Shown in pieces: positions 5,376 through 7,250 of a DNA stretch of 7,250 bases. Under the pieces are notes generated by a model, which saw nothing but the letters and a program-made list of their open reading frames with translations, had not been told where the DNA came from and did not search any database. Both the position numbers and the translations under genes were made by a program. The stretch is from JAIVJN01 sp036732565 (GTDB taxonomy: Bacteria > Acidobacteriota > Vicinamibacteria > Vicinamibacterales > UBA2999). Within the stretch, counting starts at the first letter, position 1; every line of letters starts with the position of its first letter. The DNA is taken from assembly GCA_036732565.1 (NCBI GenBank), contig DAINCF010000366.1:1-7250 (forward strand), given 5' to 3'.

Positions 5376-7250
5376 GTGCCTACAGGTCGGACGATCCGCT
5401 TCGGCCGCTATTCGCTGCACCCGACGCAGGGGTTGAAGCGAGGCACACAGGAAGTCCGCATCACGCCAAAGTCGCTCGCGGTGCTCCTCGCGCTGGTCGA
5501 GCGATCACAGGAGATCGTTACCAAGGAAGAGCTGTTTCGAGCGGTCTGGGCGGACACCGCCGTCAGTGACGCTGCCCTCACCTCCTGCATCCAGGAGTTG
5601 CGAGAGGCGCTTCGGGACGATGCGCGCGGGCCGCGTTTCATCGAGACGGTTCACCGTCGCGGATTTCGGTTTCTGATCCCGTGCTCGGCAGACGGCCACG
5701 CCCCGCTCGGTCGCCCGCTCGACTCAACGCTTACGCGGCCGGCTGAACTGATCGTGGGACGTGATGCCGCGTTCGCGCAGTTGTCGCGGGCGTCGGTGGT
5801 CGCTCAGGAGGGCACGAGACAGATCATCTTCCTGACGGGGGAGCCTGGAATCGGGAAGACGGCGCTCGTCGACGCCTTTCTCGCTCGCATCGACGACGTG
5901 GACGGATGGCGTATCGCGCGAGCCGACTGCGTGGAACAGTACGGAGCCGGCGAGGCGTATCAACCGTTGCTCGAGGCGCTGACCCGACTCTGTCGACAGG
6001 AGGATGGCGAGCACCGCATCGCCCTGCTGCGCCGCCGCGCGCCCACGTGGCTGGCGCAACTGCCGGCGTTCCAGACGCCGGCGGAATTCTCGGCGCTGCA
6101 ACGACGCAGTATCGGGGTGACGCGCGATCGAATGCTTCGAGAGCTGACCGACGCGCTCGAGGCGATGAGCTCGCGCGGGCCAATTCTCCTGTGTCTGGAG
6201 GACCTGCACTGGAGCGATGCGTCGACGCTCGACTGGATCGCGTCGTTTGCGCGGCGGCCAGAGACCGCCGCCATTCTGCTCATCGGCACGTACCGTCTCG
6301 GAGAGGCCGCAAGTGCCACGCGCGCTCCCGAGTCGATCGTCGACGACCTCCGCGTCAAAGGCCTGTGCGCCGAGATTCCGCTGGCGCGGCTCGACGAGCC
6401 GTCCGTGGTCGAATACCTTCGCGCGCGTTTCCCCGCCGCCCCGGACGCCGGCACCTCGCTTGAAGAGCTCGCGCGGCTCACCTGCGAGCACACCGAAGGC
6501 AACCCCTTCTTCATCGTGAACGTCCTGGCCGATCTCATGGCCCGGGGCATCGTCGTTCGGCGCGAGCGTGGCTGGGCCGTGCGCGAGACGGTCGATGCCA
6601 GCACCCTCGGGATCCCGGTCGACATCCGGAAAGCCATCGAGCGCCAGGTCGATCGGCTCGACGATCGAGAGTGTCGGCTGCTCGAAGTGGCAAGCGTCCT
6701 CGGCGGTGCGTGCTCGGCCGCGGCGATTGCCGCGGGAGCTGGGGAGCCAACGAGCGAGGTGGAGGCGGCTCTCGACGCCCTGGCGCGGCGGAGCGTATTC
6801 ATCCGTCGAGGTCCGACGTCGGAGTGGCCCGACGGCACCGTGTCGGCGACGTTCGAGTTCGTGCACGCCCTCTATCGGGAGGTGCTCGGCGAGCGAACGT
6901 CCCCGGCCCGGCGAGCCGAGCTGCATCGCTTGATCGGCCTCCGGCTGGAGGCCGCGTACGGGGATCGGGCGCCGGAGGTGGCGGCGGAGCTGGCCGTTCA
7001 TTTCGATGAGTCCCGCGACCTCCCTCGGGCGGTCATCTACCACCAGCATGCCGCGGAAACCGACCGTCGGCGCAGCGCCTTCAACGGTGCGGAGCAGCAC
7101 TTCAGCCGCGCGCTCGGATTGCTCGAGAGGCTGCCGGCGGCGGACGAGAAGGATGCGCGCGAGGTCTCCTTGCAGATCGGGCTCGGTGGCGTGCTCATGC
7201 AGATCAGCGGCTGGGGCGCGCCGGCGGTCGCCCGCGCGTACGAGCGCGCG
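5376..7250 (+). CDS. Transcriptional regulator: OmpR-type winged helix + AAA ATPase + TPR, 3'-truncated by window
   Basis: The frame is open from GTG 5376 to the last base (625 codons), so the C-terminus is missing. An in-frame TAG at 5355-5357 limits the start; AGGA at 5366-5369 lies 6 bases before the GTG. Residues ~5-102 are a Trans_reg_C winged helix: the ITPKSLAVLLALV helix, a recognition helix near 64-80, and the wing FIETVHRRGFRF at 88-99. There is no receiver domain. A conserved V-G-R (127-129) precedes an AAA/NACHT-like ATPase: Walker A GEPGIGKT at 155-162, Walker B ILLCLEDLHW at 270-279, and TEGNPFF at 373-379. From ~493 (FEFVHALYREVL) helical repeats begin, TPR-like after about 530. 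This is the signal-transduction ATPase plan of MalT-like proteins, but with the DNA-binding domain at the N-terminus and no clear BTAD segment as in SARPs. The ligand is unknown. It is divergent from the secreted haloperoxidase operon, a plausible target. Confidence 0.88.
   Translation, partial: MPTGRTIRFGRYSLHPTQGLKRGTQEVRITPKSLAVLLALVERSQEIVTKEELFRAVWADTAVSDAALTSCIQELREALRDDARGPRFIETVHRRGFRFLIPCSADGHAPLGRPLDSTLTRPAELIVGRDAAFAQLSRASVVAQEGTRQIIFLTGEPGIGKTALVDAFLARIDDVDGWRIARADCVEQYGAGEAYQPLLEALTRLCRQEDGEHRIALLRRRAPTWLAQLPAFQTPAEFSALQRRSIGVTRDRMLRELTDALEAMSSRGPILLCLEDLHWSDASTLDWIASFARRPETAAILLIGTYRLGEAASATRAPESIVDDLRVKGLCAEIPLARLDEPSVVEYLRARFPAAPDAGTSLEELARLTCEHTEGNPFFIVNVLADLMARGIVVRRERGWAVRETVDASTLGIPVDIRKAIERQVDRLDDRECRLLEVASVLGGACSAAAIAAGAGEPTSEVEAALDALARRSVFIRRGPTSEWPDGTVSATFEFVHALYREVLGERTSPARRAELHRLIGLRLEAAYGDRAPEVAAELAVHFDESRDLPRAVIYHQHAAETDRRRSAFNGAEQHFSRALGLLERLPAADEKDAREVSLQIGLGGVLMQISGWGAPAVARAYERA

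Noticed and set aside
5724..7100. 458-codon open frame on the minus strand opposite the regulator
   Set aside because: The plus-strand frame has clear Walker A, Walker B and winged-helix motifs, whereas the antisense product is Arg-rich and low in recognisable features. It is a shadow caused by high GC at third positions.

Overview
This is a GC-rich window with dense, short-gapped genes and no phage, IS, tRNA/rRNA or CRISPR signature. The gene content is two vanadium-haloperoxidase-like acid phosphatases, a small secreted HExxH protease, an S74-chaperone protein with YadA-type head repeats, and a winged-helix/ATPase/TPR regulator. It resembles what I know of soil Acidobacteriota, especially Vicinamibacteria-type genomes. 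That taxonomic guess is an inference from gene families and base composition.

Layout. (1) Positions 1-1083 (+) hold the 3' part of a vanadium-dependent haloperoxidase/PAP2-like gene, cut by the window edge. Its expected catalytic His is replaced by Met. (2) Positions 1176-2495 (+) encode an exported protein with five 14-residue YadA-head repeats, a Peptidase_S74 self-cleaving chaperone domain and a C-terminal coiled coil. (3) Positions 2500-2640 (+) are the start of what looks like a second protein of the same family. It has a signal peptide and the shared AQ-x-x-GTFRW element, but the homology ends abruptly and a convergent gene begins. (4) Positions 5135 down to 2641 (-) are a compact three-gene operon, all with signal peptides: a haloperoxidase-like protein with all three active-site motifs, a small metzincin-like protease, and a 170-residue secreted protein of unknown function. 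(5) Positions 5136-5375 are a divergent intergenic region with small inverted repeats. (6) From 5376 to the window end (+) is a large regulator: N-terminal OmpR-type DNA-binding domain, AAA/NACHT-like ATPase, and the start of a TPR region.

How it may fit together. The regulator is divergent from the secreted-enzyme operon and the two share one 240-bp upstream region, so local control of that operon is plausible but unproven. Every non-regulatory product whose N-terminus is visible carries an export signal, so this is an extracytoplasmic module. The most unusual points are the Met-for-His change in the first haloperoxidase-like protein beside an intact paralog, the chromosomal S74/YadA-head protein with no visible phage context, and the truncated second copy.
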